A stretch of 5,879 nt of DNA from SVKR01 sp963605115 (GTDB lineage: Bacteria; Bacillota; Clostridia; Oscillospirales; Oscillospiraceae). Position numbers and translations under genes: made by a program. Where the stretch lies: NCBI GenBank assembly GCA_963605115.1, contig CAVCTM010000120.1, positions 1 to 5,879 on the forward strand, in the 5' to 3' direction. The notes under the pieces are model-generated. The model did not search any database. It was given only the letters and a program-made list of their open reading frames with translations, and had not been told where the DNA came from. Shown here in pieces: positions 1 to 5,340 of this stretch (position 1 is the first letter of the stretch; each line of letters opens with the position of its first letter).

Positions 1-74
1 TGGTCTTCGGCGACATCAGCCACGAGCTGGAGCGCTTCGCCGAGGTCATGGGGCTGGAGACTGTGCTGATTTAA
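1..74 (+). CDS. 3' end of an unrecognised protein-coding gene (partial)
   Basis: Only the last 23 codons are present, read from base 3 and ending in TAA at 72-74. The peptide ends GDISHELERFAEVMGLETVLI. It reads as a soluble, acidic helix (SHELERFAEVMG) followed by a short hydrophobic strand at the very C-terminus, with no membrane segment or recognisable motif. The open frame, its GC-rich third positions and the clean stop support a real gene end. I do not recognise the family and assign no function. No good rho-independent terminator follows it: the 113-base gap before the next start has a short A/T-rich stretch and then the promoter of the next gene, so the two genes are probably transcribed separately. 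Confidence 0.6.
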   Translation, partial: VFGDISHELERFAEVMGLETVLI

Positions 75-129
75 TTGATTTCTCTCGCCTCTGCACAAAT
101 TTTTGACCCCGGCGCGCCCCATTTTGCGG

Positions 130-158
130 TTGACATTTCTGGCCGTATTCGATAAGAT
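130..158 (+). promoter_or_regulatory. Sigma-A type promoter of the DUF4190 gene
   Basis: A perfect -35 box TTGACA (130-135) is separated by 17 bases from a -10 box TAAGAT (153-158; 4 of 6 match TATAAT, with the first T, second A and last T kept). Transcription would start near 164-166, giving a leader of only about 22 bases before the ATG at 188. That leader contains the ribosome site AAAGAGGTG (171-179), 8 bases before the start. The near-consensus -35 and ideal spacing predict constitutive housekeeping-sigma expression. No operator-like repeat is visible. Confidence 0.8.
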
Positions 159-187
159 GAGAAAAAAGAGAAAGAGGTGTTTTCGTT

Positions 188-529
188 ATGGATGAAAACA
201 ACAACCAGTTCGAAGCGCAGACCCAGAACGCTGAAGTCGTGGACGACAGCAAGGGTATGTCCATCGCGGCGCTCGTGCTCGGTATTCTGGGCATCGTCGG
301 CGCATGGATCCCCGTCGTGAAGTACTTTACGCTCGTCTGCGCCATCCTCGGCATCATCTTCGGCGTGAAGGCGCGCCAGAAGGCCGCTGCCGCCGGCGTC
401 CCGACCGGTCTTGCGACCGCCGGCTTTGTTCTTGGTATCATCGGCGCAGCTCTTGATCTTCTTGGCATTATTTGTGTCGGCTGTGCTGCTGGCACCGCCT
501 GCGCCCTCGCCGGTCTCGGCGCTATGTAA
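188..529 (+). CDS. DUF4190-domain small membrane protein
   Basis: A 113-residue protein starting at ATG 188 behind AAAGAGGTG. Residues 1-23 are polar and acidic with many Asn and Gln (MDENNNQFEAQTQ...), probably a cytoplasmic tail. Hydrophobic segments follow at about 24-40 (SIAALVLGILGIVGAW), 44-61 (VKYFTLVCAILGIIFGVKA), 73-92 and 93-111, with a basic loop (KARQK) between the second and third. The repeated pattern 'S-x-x-A-L-V-L-G-I-L-G', then 'G-I-I-F-G-x-K-A' and 'G-L-A-T-A-G-F-V-L-G-I-I-G', is typical of DUF4190 proteins, which are common small membrane proteins of unknown function in Gram-positive bacteria. There is no signal peptide cleavage site or catalytic motif. It has its own strong promoter and is followed by a strong hairpin, so it is probably expressed as a single gene. 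The family call is from pattern recognition; its role is unknown. Confidence 0.85.
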   Translation: MDENNNQFEAQTQNAEVVDDSKGMSIAALVLGILGIVGAWIPVVKYFTLVCAILGIIFGVKARQKAAAAGVPTGLATAGFVLGIIGAALDLLGIICVGCAAGTACALAGLGAM

Positions 530-539
530 TTCCCGCAAA

Positions 540-594
540 AAACCGATAAGCCAAGGACCCGTGCTTTTCTATGGGAAAGCACGGGTCCCGGTTT
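540..594 (+). terminator. Strong hairpin after the DUF4190 gene, terminator-like
   Basis: GGACCCGTGCTTT (555-567) and AAAGCACGGGTCC (576-588) form a perfect 13-bp stem with an 8-base loop. Six more pairs, AAACCG (540-545) with CGGTTT (589-594), can extend it with a 9-base bulge on the 5' side. It starts 25 bases after the DUF4190 stop, where a terminator is expected. The 3' flank is only TTTATAAGG instead of a long T-run, so termination may be partial and lgt may also receive read-through transcripts. The ribosome site of lgt begins 3 bases after the extended stem. Confidence 0.6.
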
Positions 595-596
595 AT

Positions 597-614
597 AAGG
601 AGGACCCGACCTTG
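597..614 (+). promoter_or_regulatory. Ribosome-binding site that fixes a TTG start for the Lgt-family gene
   Basis: AAGGAGG at 597-603 is a full Shine-Dalgarno match, placed 8 bases before an in-frame TTG at 612-614. The same frame stays open upstream to an ATG at 411, but that start would overlap the DUF4190 gene by 119 bases, read through the hairpin, and add 67 residues without homology to Lgt. The TTG start gives an N-terminus (MFPSFTLFGREIYMYVVLA) that fits the family, which normally begins with a short segment followed at once by the first membrane helix. Confidence 0.85.
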
Positions 615-1391
615 TTTCCCTCATTTACCCTGTTCGGACGAGAGATCTATATGTATGTCGTTCTGGCGATCGCCGGGGGGCTGACGGCGGGCTGGTATGC
701 CTGCCGTGCGGCGCGGCGCGCCGGGGAGGACGATAACCGGATGATCCTGTTCCTGCTCTCCGCCGCGGGCGGGGCGCTTCTGGGGAGCCACCTGCTCTAC
801 GCGCTGCTGGAGCTGCCCCGCGCCGCCGCGGTCGCGGAGGCGGCATCGCTGCGCGAGGCGCTGCGGGCGCTCGCGGTCTGGCTCGGCGGCGGCGTGTTTT
901 ACGGCGGGCTCCTCGGCGGTGCGCTCGGCGGCGTGATCTATGTCCGCGCGGCGAAGCGCCCGATGGCGCTCTATGCGGACATCGCCGCCTGCTTTGTCCC
1001 GCTGTTCCACGCCTTCGGGCGCGTCGGCTGCTTTCTCGGCGGCTGCTGCTTCGGCGTGGAGAGCCGCTTCGGTTTCGTCTTCACGCGCTCGCCGCTGGAG
1101 ATTGCGAACGGCGTCCGCCGCTTCCCGGTCCAGCTGCTGGAGAGCGCCTGCTGCCTGCTGCTGTTTTTCCTGATGGACCGCCTGCGGCGCAAAGGCGTCC
1201 TCCGCGGGCGGCTGCTGGGGCTCTACCTCGCGCTTTACGCCCTCGTCCGCTTCGCCGACGAGTTTCTCCGCGGCGACGCCCTCCGCGGCTTCGCCCTCGG
1301 ACTTTCCACCTCCCAGTGGGCAAGCATCGCCGCCGCAGCCGCGGGGATCGCGATCCTGATCCGGGGGCGGAAAAAGGCGCGGGTGAGCTGA
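612..1391 (+). CDS. lgt: Lgt-family prolipoprotein diacylglyceryl transferase (variant active-site type)
   Basis: A 259-residue polytopic membrane protein. In the known family reaction, Lgt moves diacylglycerol from phosphatidylglycerol to the lipobox cysteine of prelipoproteins at the outer face of the cytoplasmic membrane. Hydrophobic segments lie near 13-30, 45-66, 90-110, 120-135, 175-188, 202-214 and 236-250. Family hallmarks in order are GGGVFYGGLLGG (92-103), HAFGRVGCFLGGCCFG (133-148), FPVQLLE (171-177), RFADEFLRGD (213-222) and LSTSQW (231-236). Against E. coli Lgt as I recall it, the signature Arg143 is kept (R137) and R213 sits in the conserved 'RF..EF.RGD' segment. The positions of His103, Asn146 and Glu151 are here Y97, C140 and C145. 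This 'GR.GCFL.GCC.G' form occurs in other Lgt-like proteins, so it could be a true Lgt or a paralog with another lipid-transfer role. The length is normal and the frame intact. It starts with TTG after AAGGAGG. The family is fairly certain; the exact function and gene symbol are less so. Confidence 0.8.
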   Translation: MFPSFTLFGREIYMYVVLAIAGGLTAGWYACRAARRAGEDDNRMILFLLSAAGGALLGSHLLYALLELPRAAAVAEAASLREALRALAVWLGGGVFYGGLLGGALGGVIYVRAAKRPMALYADIAACFVPLFHAFGRVGCFLGGCCFGVESRFGFVFTRSPLEIANGVRRFPVQLLESACCLLLFFLMDRLRRKGVLRGRLLGLYLALYALVRFADEFLRGDALRGFALGLSTSQWASIAAAAAGIAILIRGRKKARVS

Positions 1392-1411
1392 CGCTTCTCC
1401 CTTGCTTTTTT
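1376..1411 (+). terminator. Possible weak terminator overlapping the end of the Lgt-family gene
   Basis: The last codons of the gene and the bases after its stop can form an imperfect stem. GGG and GAG at 1381-1387 pair with CTTCTCCC at 1394-1401, and g1376 and c1378 pair with c1405 and g1404. The loop is near CTGACG, and a run of six T follows (1406-1411). The A-run at 1371-1375 could pair with the T-run, as in bidirectional terminators. The stem has mismatches and bulges, so this is a tentative call based only on inspection. Confidence 0.35.
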
Positions 1412-1424
1412 CTGATAATTACGA

Positions 1425-1620
1425 TACCATCAGTTGACAAGGGCACGCACGCCTGACAGCGCGCAGCGCTGACAGGTGCGAAGCAGTTTTGGCGTTCCCG
1501 GCGGTGTTCAGGCAAGGAAACGACCGCAGGGAATACTTTGTGTATTTCCAAGGTCGATGACGCAGCTTAGGGCGCCGCCGGGATCGCCAAAACCGTGCGC
1601 GCTCTTGTTAACCGATGGTA
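1425..1620. repeat. ~196-base nested inverted-repeat element (MITE-like or structured RNA)
   Basis: Nested arms fill most of the gap between the Lgt-family gene and mfd. Outer arms 1425-1448 (TACCATCAGTTGACAAGGGC...) and 1597-1620 (...GCTCTTGTTAACCGATGGTA) pair over 24 positions: 20 Watson-Crick, 2 G-U and 2 A-C mismatches. Inner arms 1486-1506 and 1573-1593 (GTTTTGGCG.TCCCGGCGG type) pair over 21 positions with one T-T mismatch and one G-U. The apex holds CGACC (1521-1525) with GGTCG (1552-1556) and GGGAATAC (1529-1536) with GTATTTCC (1542-1549), loop TTTGT. A side hairpin at 1450-1478 projects only from the left half. The ends read TACC...GGTA, so a TA target duplication, as for IS630/mariner-type MITEs, is possible but unproven. 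There is no credible coding frame inside. Such palindromic intergenic units are often multi-copy in GC-rich clostridia; copy number cannot be judged from one window. Confidence 0.75.
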
Positions 1621-1670
1621 CAAATACACCCTGCCAAGAGCGCACCCCCCCTGTGGGTCCGCGCTCTTGG
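1597..1670 (+). promoter_or_regulatory. Possible attenuator-like region with competing helices upstream of mfd
   Basis: GCGCTCTTG occurs at 1599-1607 and again at 1661-1669, and its exact complement CAAGAGCGC lies between them at 1635-1643. The middle copy can therefore pair either with the downstream copy (terminator hairpin) or with the upstream copy (alternative 9-bp stem that destroys the terminator). The upstream copy is itself part of the outer stem of the inverted-repeat element. The exact complementarity is seen in the sequence; regulation of mfd by this switch is inference, and no ligand or leader peptide is apparent. Confidence 0.3.
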
Positions 1671-1695
1671 CTATGGGCGTTTTGCTTATTTTTTT
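1627..1695 (+). terminator. Terminator-like hairpin in the leader just before mfd
   Basis: CCAAGAGCGC (1634-1643) and GCGCTCTTGG (1661-1670) make a perfect 10-bp stem. ACCC (1644-1647) with GGGT (1655-1658) extends it inward, and CCC (1629-1631) with GGG (1675-1677) plus c1627-g1679 can extend it outward. The base of the extended stem is followed by TTTT (1680-1683) and TTTTTTT (1689-1695). The T-runs end only about 10 bases before the GAGG ribosome site of mfd (1705-1708). It could end transcripts from upstream or act within the mfd leader. Confidence 0.65.
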
Positions 1696-1715
1696 GACTT
1701 TTTTGAGGTAACGAA

Positions 1716-4700
1716 ATGGCGGAAAACTTCTGGTCGGTCGAATCGGCTCCGGCGCTGCGGGCGCTGGACGCGGGGCAGAGCCCGGTGCTCGTGAGCGGGC
1801 TCGGCGCGTCGGCGCGGGCGCATTTCGCGGCGTCGGCGCGGCGGACGCTGGGCGCGCCGCTCGTGGTCGTCTGCGCGGACGACACGGCGGCGGAGACGAT
1901 GCGCCGCGACCTCGAAACGCTGCTCGGCGAGCCGGCGCTGCTGCTGCGAAGCCGGGATTTCAACTTTTACGCCGCCGAGAGCGCGAGCCGCGGCGGGGAG
2001 CAGAGCCGCCTCGCCGCGCTGGACGCGCTGGCGCGGGATGCCGCACCCGTCACGGTCTGCACGGCGGCGGCGCTGGTGCAGCGCGCGGTGCCGAAGGAGC
2101 GGCTGCTCGCAGCGGCGGCGGACGTCACGGACGGCTTTTCCGGCGGACCGGAGGCGCTGGAGCGCGTGCTGCTCGCCGCGGGCTATGTCCACCGCCTTGA
2201 GGTGGACGCGCCGGGGCAGTATTCGCGCCGCGGCGGGATCCTCGACTTTTTCTCCCCCGCGCTCGAAAACCCCGTGCGTCTGGAGTTCTGGGGCGACGAC
2301 ATCGACTCGATGGGTATTTTCGACCCCGCGACGCAGCGGCGCATCGAAAATATCACGGCTGCGCGCATCCTGCCCGCGGCGGAGGCGCTGCCCCAGCTCG
2401 CGCCCGGTGGGGAGCTCGCGCTCGCCGACGCGCTGGACGCCGAGGCGGGCAAGGCGTCCCGCAGCCGCGCAACGGAAAAGCAGAAGCTCGCCGCGACAAT
2501 GCGCGCCGACGCGGAACGATTGCGCGAAACGCGCGCGCTGCCGGCGGCGGACCGCTATCTCGACCTCATCTATCCCGAATTTGCGACGGCGATCGACTAT
2601 CTGCCGCCGGAGGCGGTCGTCTTCCTCGACCAGCCGGGCAAGACCGCCAAGACCGCGGACGACCAGCTGAAGCTGCTGCACGAGGACCTGAAGCTGCTCC
2701 TCGCCGGGGGACTGCTCTCCGGTGCGCACGCGGAGCTGCGCCTCGGCTGGGCTTCGGCGCTCGAACGGCTTGCGGACTGGCCCATTCTGATGGGCGACAG
2801 CTTCACCCAGAGCCGCTGCACGCCGGAGCCGCGGGCGATCGTCGGCGTCACGGCGAAGCAGCTGCCGGGCTACGGCGGCAATCTGGAGGCGGCGTGCGAC
2901 GACGTGCGCCACTATGTGAACACGGGCTTTTCCGTGCTCGTCCTCGCGGGCGACGAGCGGCGCGTCGCCGCGCTGCGGGAAGCCTTTGCCGAGCGCGGGA
3001 TCGACGCCGCGGCAGCGAAGCGCGTCGGCGCGCTCCCGGAGCCGGGACACTGCGCCGTCGCCGTCGGCGCGCTCTCCGGCGGCTTTGAGTATCCGCTGAG
3101 CCATGTGGCGGTGCTGACGGACGCGATGATGATGCAGTCCGGCTTCCGCAGGGCGCGGCGCAGCAAAAAGCTCCCGGCGGACCGCAAGCGCCTCGCGAGC
3201 TGCGCCGATCTCGCCGTCGGCGACCTCGTTGTCCACGAGCACCACGGCATCGGGCGCTTCGCCGGGATCGTGCAGATGCGCGTCGACGGCGTGGACAAGG
3301 ATTATATCAAGATCTGCTACGCCGGAACGGACACGCTCTATGTCCCGGCGACCCAGCTCGATCTTGTCAGCAAATATATCGGCGCGGGCGAGGACCGCCC
3401 CGTGAAGCTCAGCCGCATGGGGGGCGCGGAGTGGACCCGGACCAAATCCCGCGCCAAGGCAGCGGCGAAGGAGATGGCGGGCGAGCTCATCGCGCTCTAT
3501 GCCGAGCGAAGACGCAAGCCGGGCCACGCCTTCGCGCCCGACTCGCCGTGGCAGGAGGAATTTGAGGAAGCCTTCGGCTATCAGGAGACGGACGACCAGC
3601 TCCGCTGCATCGCGGAGATCAAGCGCGATATGGAGTCCTCCGTGCCGATGGACCGCCTGCTCTGCGGCGACGTCGGCTACGGCAAGACGGAGGTTGCCCT
3701 GCGCGCGGTGATGAAGTGCGTGCTCGACGGCAAGCAGGCGGCGATCTTAGTCCCCACGACCGTGCTCGCCCAGCAGCATTACCAGACGGCGTCCCAGCGC
3801 TTTTTCGGATATCCCATCCGCATCGAGGTGCTCTCTCGCTTCCGCACCGCGGCGCAGATCAAGGCGACGAAGGCGGGCGTCGCGGACGGCAGCGTGGACA
3901 TCGTGATCGGCACCCACGCGCTGCTGCAAAAGGACCTGCGCTTCAAGGACCTCGGTCTGCTCGTCGTGGACGAGGAGCAGCGCTTCGGCGTTTCCCACAA
4001 GGAGCGGCTCAAGGAGATGAGCCGCAACGTGGACGTGCTGACCCTCTCGGCGACGCCCATCCCGCGCACGCTGAACATGGCGATGAGCGGGCTGCGTGAT
4101 ATGTCCACGCTCGAAGAGCCGCCGCAGGACCGCATGCCGGTCCAGACCTATGTGATGGAGCACGACTGGGGCGTCGTGGCGGACGCCATCCGGCGCGAGG
4201 TGCAGCGCGGCGGGCAGGTCTATTACCTGCATAACGCCATCGAGAGCATCGAGCGCACGGCGGCGCGCATTATGAAGCTGCTGCCGGAGGTGACGGTCGC
4301 CGTCGCCCACGGCAAGATGGATCAGGAGAGCCTCACCGCCGTCATGGAGAGCATGGCGAGCGGGGAGGTGCAGGTGCTCGTCTGCACGACGATCATCGAG
4401 ACGGGCATCGACATCCCGAACGTCAACACCCTCATCATCGAGGACGCCGACCGCCTCGGTCTCGCCCAGCTCCACCAGATCCGCGGGCGCGTGGGGCGCA
4501 GCAGCCGCCGCGCGAGCGCTTACCTCACTTACCGCAAGGACAAGATCCTGAGCGAGGTCGCGGAAAAGCGGCTCTCCGCCATCCGCGAGTTCGCGGAGTT
4601 CAACTCCGGCTTCCGCATCGCGATGCGCGATCTGGAGATCCGCGGCGCGGGCAACCTGCTCGGCGCGGAGCAGAGCGGACACATGAGCGACGTCGGCTAC

Positions 4701-5228
4701 GATATGTATCTGCGCCTGCTGGAAGAAGCCGTGCTCGAAGAGCGCGGCGAAAAGCCGGAAACCCGCGCCGACTGCGCCGCGGACCTCGCCGTCAGCGCGA
4801 ACATCCCGGAGCGCTATGTCCCCTCGCCGGAGCAGCGCATGGACCTCTACCGCCGCATCGCGCTCATCCGCACGGAAGCCGACGCCGACGACCTCACGGA
4901 CGAGCTCATCGACCGCTTCGGCGATCCGCCCTCTTCCGTCAACGCGCTCATCCACGTTGCGCTGCTGCGCGGCGAGGCGACGCGCGCCGGCATCACGGAC
5001 ATCAGCCAGAAAAGCGGCTTCCTGCGCTTCACGCTCGGCGAATTTGACATGCAGCGCGTCTCCGCGCTTTACGCTCTGCCGGAGTATAAAAGCCGCGTCA
5101 AGGTCGAGGCGGGCGCGAAGCCCGCGCTCAGCCTGAAGCTCCAGAGCGGCAAGCGCGTCATCGAGTCCGCCCGCGCCTTCATCGCCGCTTACGCAAAAAC
5201 CGGGGAGAGCGCGGAAAATAAAGCTTGA
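1716..5228 (+). CDS. mfd: Transcription-repair coupling factor Mfd
   Basis: A full-length 1170-residue Mfd, the usual size for the family. Mfd is a cytoplasmic dsDNA translocase that binds RNA polymerase stalled at lesions, pushes it off and recruits UvrA for nucleotide excision repair. Domains in order: an N-terminal UvrB-like module (about 1-330) with a degenerate P-loop (SGLGASAR, 27-34) and YSRRGGILDFF (169-179); a linker region; the CarD-like RNA-polymerase interaction domain from G502 (GDLVVHEHHGIGRF); the RecG-type helicase core with ILVPTTVLAQQH (677-688), Walker A GDVGYGKTE (651-659, K657), DEEQ (752-755), LSATPIPRTL (777-786) and QIRGRVGR (921-928); the TRG translocation motif around 956-989 (FRIAMRDLEIRGAGNLLG); and the C-terminal TRCF domain (about 1010-1110, NIPERYVPSPEQR). 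All catalytic motifs are intact. The ATG at 1716 has GAGG 7 bases upstream. The gene is very GC-rich. Its stop codon overlaps the -35 box of the asnS promoter. No clear promoter of its own was found. Confidence 0.97.
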   Translation: MAENFWSVESAPALRALDAGQSPVLVSGLGASARAHFAASARRTLGAPLVVVCADDTAAETMRRDLETLLGEPALLLRSRDFNFYAAESASRGGEQSRLAALDALARDAAPVTVCTAAALVQRAVPKERLLAAAADVTDGFSGGPEALERVLLAAGYVHRLEVDAPGQYSRRGGILDFFSPALENPVRLEFWGDDIDSMGIFDPATQRRIENITAARILPAAEALPQLAPGGELALADALDAEAGKASRSRATEKQKLAATMRADAERLRETRALPAADRYLDLIYPEFATAIDYLPPEAVVFLDQPGKTAKTADDQLKLLHEDLKLLLAGGLLSGAHAELRLGWASALERLADWPILMGDSFTQSRCTPEPRAIVGVTAKQLPGYGGNLEAACDDVRHYVNTGFSVLVLAGDERRVAALREAFAERGIDAAAAKRVGALPEPGHCAVAVGALSGGFEYPLSHVAVLTDAMMMQSGFRRARRSKKLPADRKRLASCADLAVGDLVVHEHHGIGRFAGIVQMRVDGVDKDYIKICYAGTDTLYVPATQLDLVSKYIGAGEDRPVKLSRMGGAEWTRTKSRAKAAAKEMAGELIALYAERRRKPGHAFAPDSPWQEEFEEAFGYQETDDQLRCIAEIKRDMESSVPMDRLLCGDVGYGKTEVALRAVMKCVLDGKQAAILVPTTVLAQQHYQTASQRFFGYPIRIEVLSRFRTAAQIKATKAGVADGSVDIVIGTHALLQKDLRFKDLGLLVVDEEQRFGVSHKERLKEMSRNVDVLTLSATPIPRTLNMAMSGLRDMSTLEEPPQDRMPVQTYVMEHDWGVVADAIRREVQRGGQVYYLHNAIESIERTAARIMKLLPEVTVAVAHGKMDQESLTAVMESMASGEVQVLVCTTIIETGIDIPNVNTLIIEDADRLGLAQLHQIRGRVGRSSRRASAYLTYRKDKILSEVAEKRLSAIREFAEFNSGFRIAMRDLEIRGAGNLLGAEQSGHMSDVGYDMYLRLLEEAVLEERGEKPETRADCAADLAVSANIPERYVPSPEQRMDLYRRIALIRTEADADDLTDELIDRFGDPPSSVNALIHVALLRGEATRAGITDISQKSGFLRFTLGEFDMQRVSALYALPEYKSRVKVEAGAKPALSLKLQSGKRVIESARAFIAAYAKTGESAENKA

Positions 5229-5254
5229 CCGACCCCCGCCGCGTGGATTATAAT
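5225..5254 (+). promoter_or_regulatory. Sigma-A type promoter of asnS
   Basis: TTGACC (5225-5230, 5 of 6 matches) and a perfect TATAAT (5249-5254) are separated by 18 bases. The -35 box overlaps the TGA stop of mfd (5226-5228). Transcription should start near 5260-5262, leaving a leader of about 80 bases before the asnS ATG. This indicates that asnS has its own strong constitutive promoter and does not depend on mfd transcription. Confidence 0.85.
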
Positions 5255-5261
5255 ATCAAAA

Positions 5262-5312
5262 CACGGTTTTCCGTGAAAAGCAACACTATGAGTACAGCGG
5301 AAGGGTCTGTAC
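5262..5312 (+). promoter_or_regulatory. asnS 5' leader with two small hairpins, no T-box
   Basis: CACGG (5262-5266) and CCGTG (5271-5275) form a 5-bp stem with a TTTT loop, at or next to the predicted transcript 5' end. GTACAG (5292-5297) and CTGTAC (5307-5312) form a second, 6-bp stem with a 9-base loop. A hairpin at the 5' end may slow mRNA decay (inference). The leader is too short for a T-box and has no recognisable T-box antiterminator sequence or terminator. The purine-rich ribosome site AAAGGAAAGG ends about 14 bases before the ATG. Confidence 0.45.
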
Positions 5313-5340
5313 GAAGAAAGGAAAGGTGCCATAAATCACC

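Noticed and set aside
111..118. GGCGCGCC palindrome before the DUF4190 promoter
   Set aside because: An 8-base palindrome is common in GC-rich DNA and has no partner structure or T-run.
411..611. Longer N-terminus for the Lgt-family gene from ATG 411
   Set aside because: It would overlap the DUF4190 gene by 119 bases and translate the hairpin; the TTG at 612 has an ideal ribosome site and a family-like N-terminus.
1402..1430. TTGCTT-17-TACCAT as a promoter for mfd or the repeat element
   Set aside because: Only 3 of 6 and 4 of 6 matches, overlapping a T-run and the repeat border; too weak to annotate, though GATAAT at 1414-1419 keeps it from being fully excluded.
1434..1439. TTGACA as a -35 box for mfd
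   Set aside because: It lies in the left arm of the inverted repeat and has no A/T-rich -10 box 16-18 bases downstream (the sequence there is CAGCGC).
1081..1551. Minus-strand frame across the end of the Lgt-family gene and the repeat
   Set aside because: Arg- and Gly-rich shadow of a GC-rich gene that continues into palindromic non-coding DNA.
1476..1697. A 73-codon plus-strand frame inside the repeat element and hairpin
   Set aside because: It runs through the palindrome and the terminator stem, has no ribosome site and resembles no protein.
1686..3527. A 613-codon open frame on the minus strand opposite mfd
   Set aside because: It lies wholly opposite the intact mfd coding region, is very rich in Arg and Ala, has no recognisable domain, and is the kind of antisense opening expected in GC-rich genes.
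3747..4955. A 402-codon open frame on the minus strand opposite the mfd helicase core
   Set aside because: Low-complexity His, Arg, Ala and Asp composition without motifs, opposite a conserved gene; a GC-rich shadow.
5326..5334. GTG at 5326 as an earlier asnS start
   Set aside because: In frame but followed by a TAA stop two codons later.
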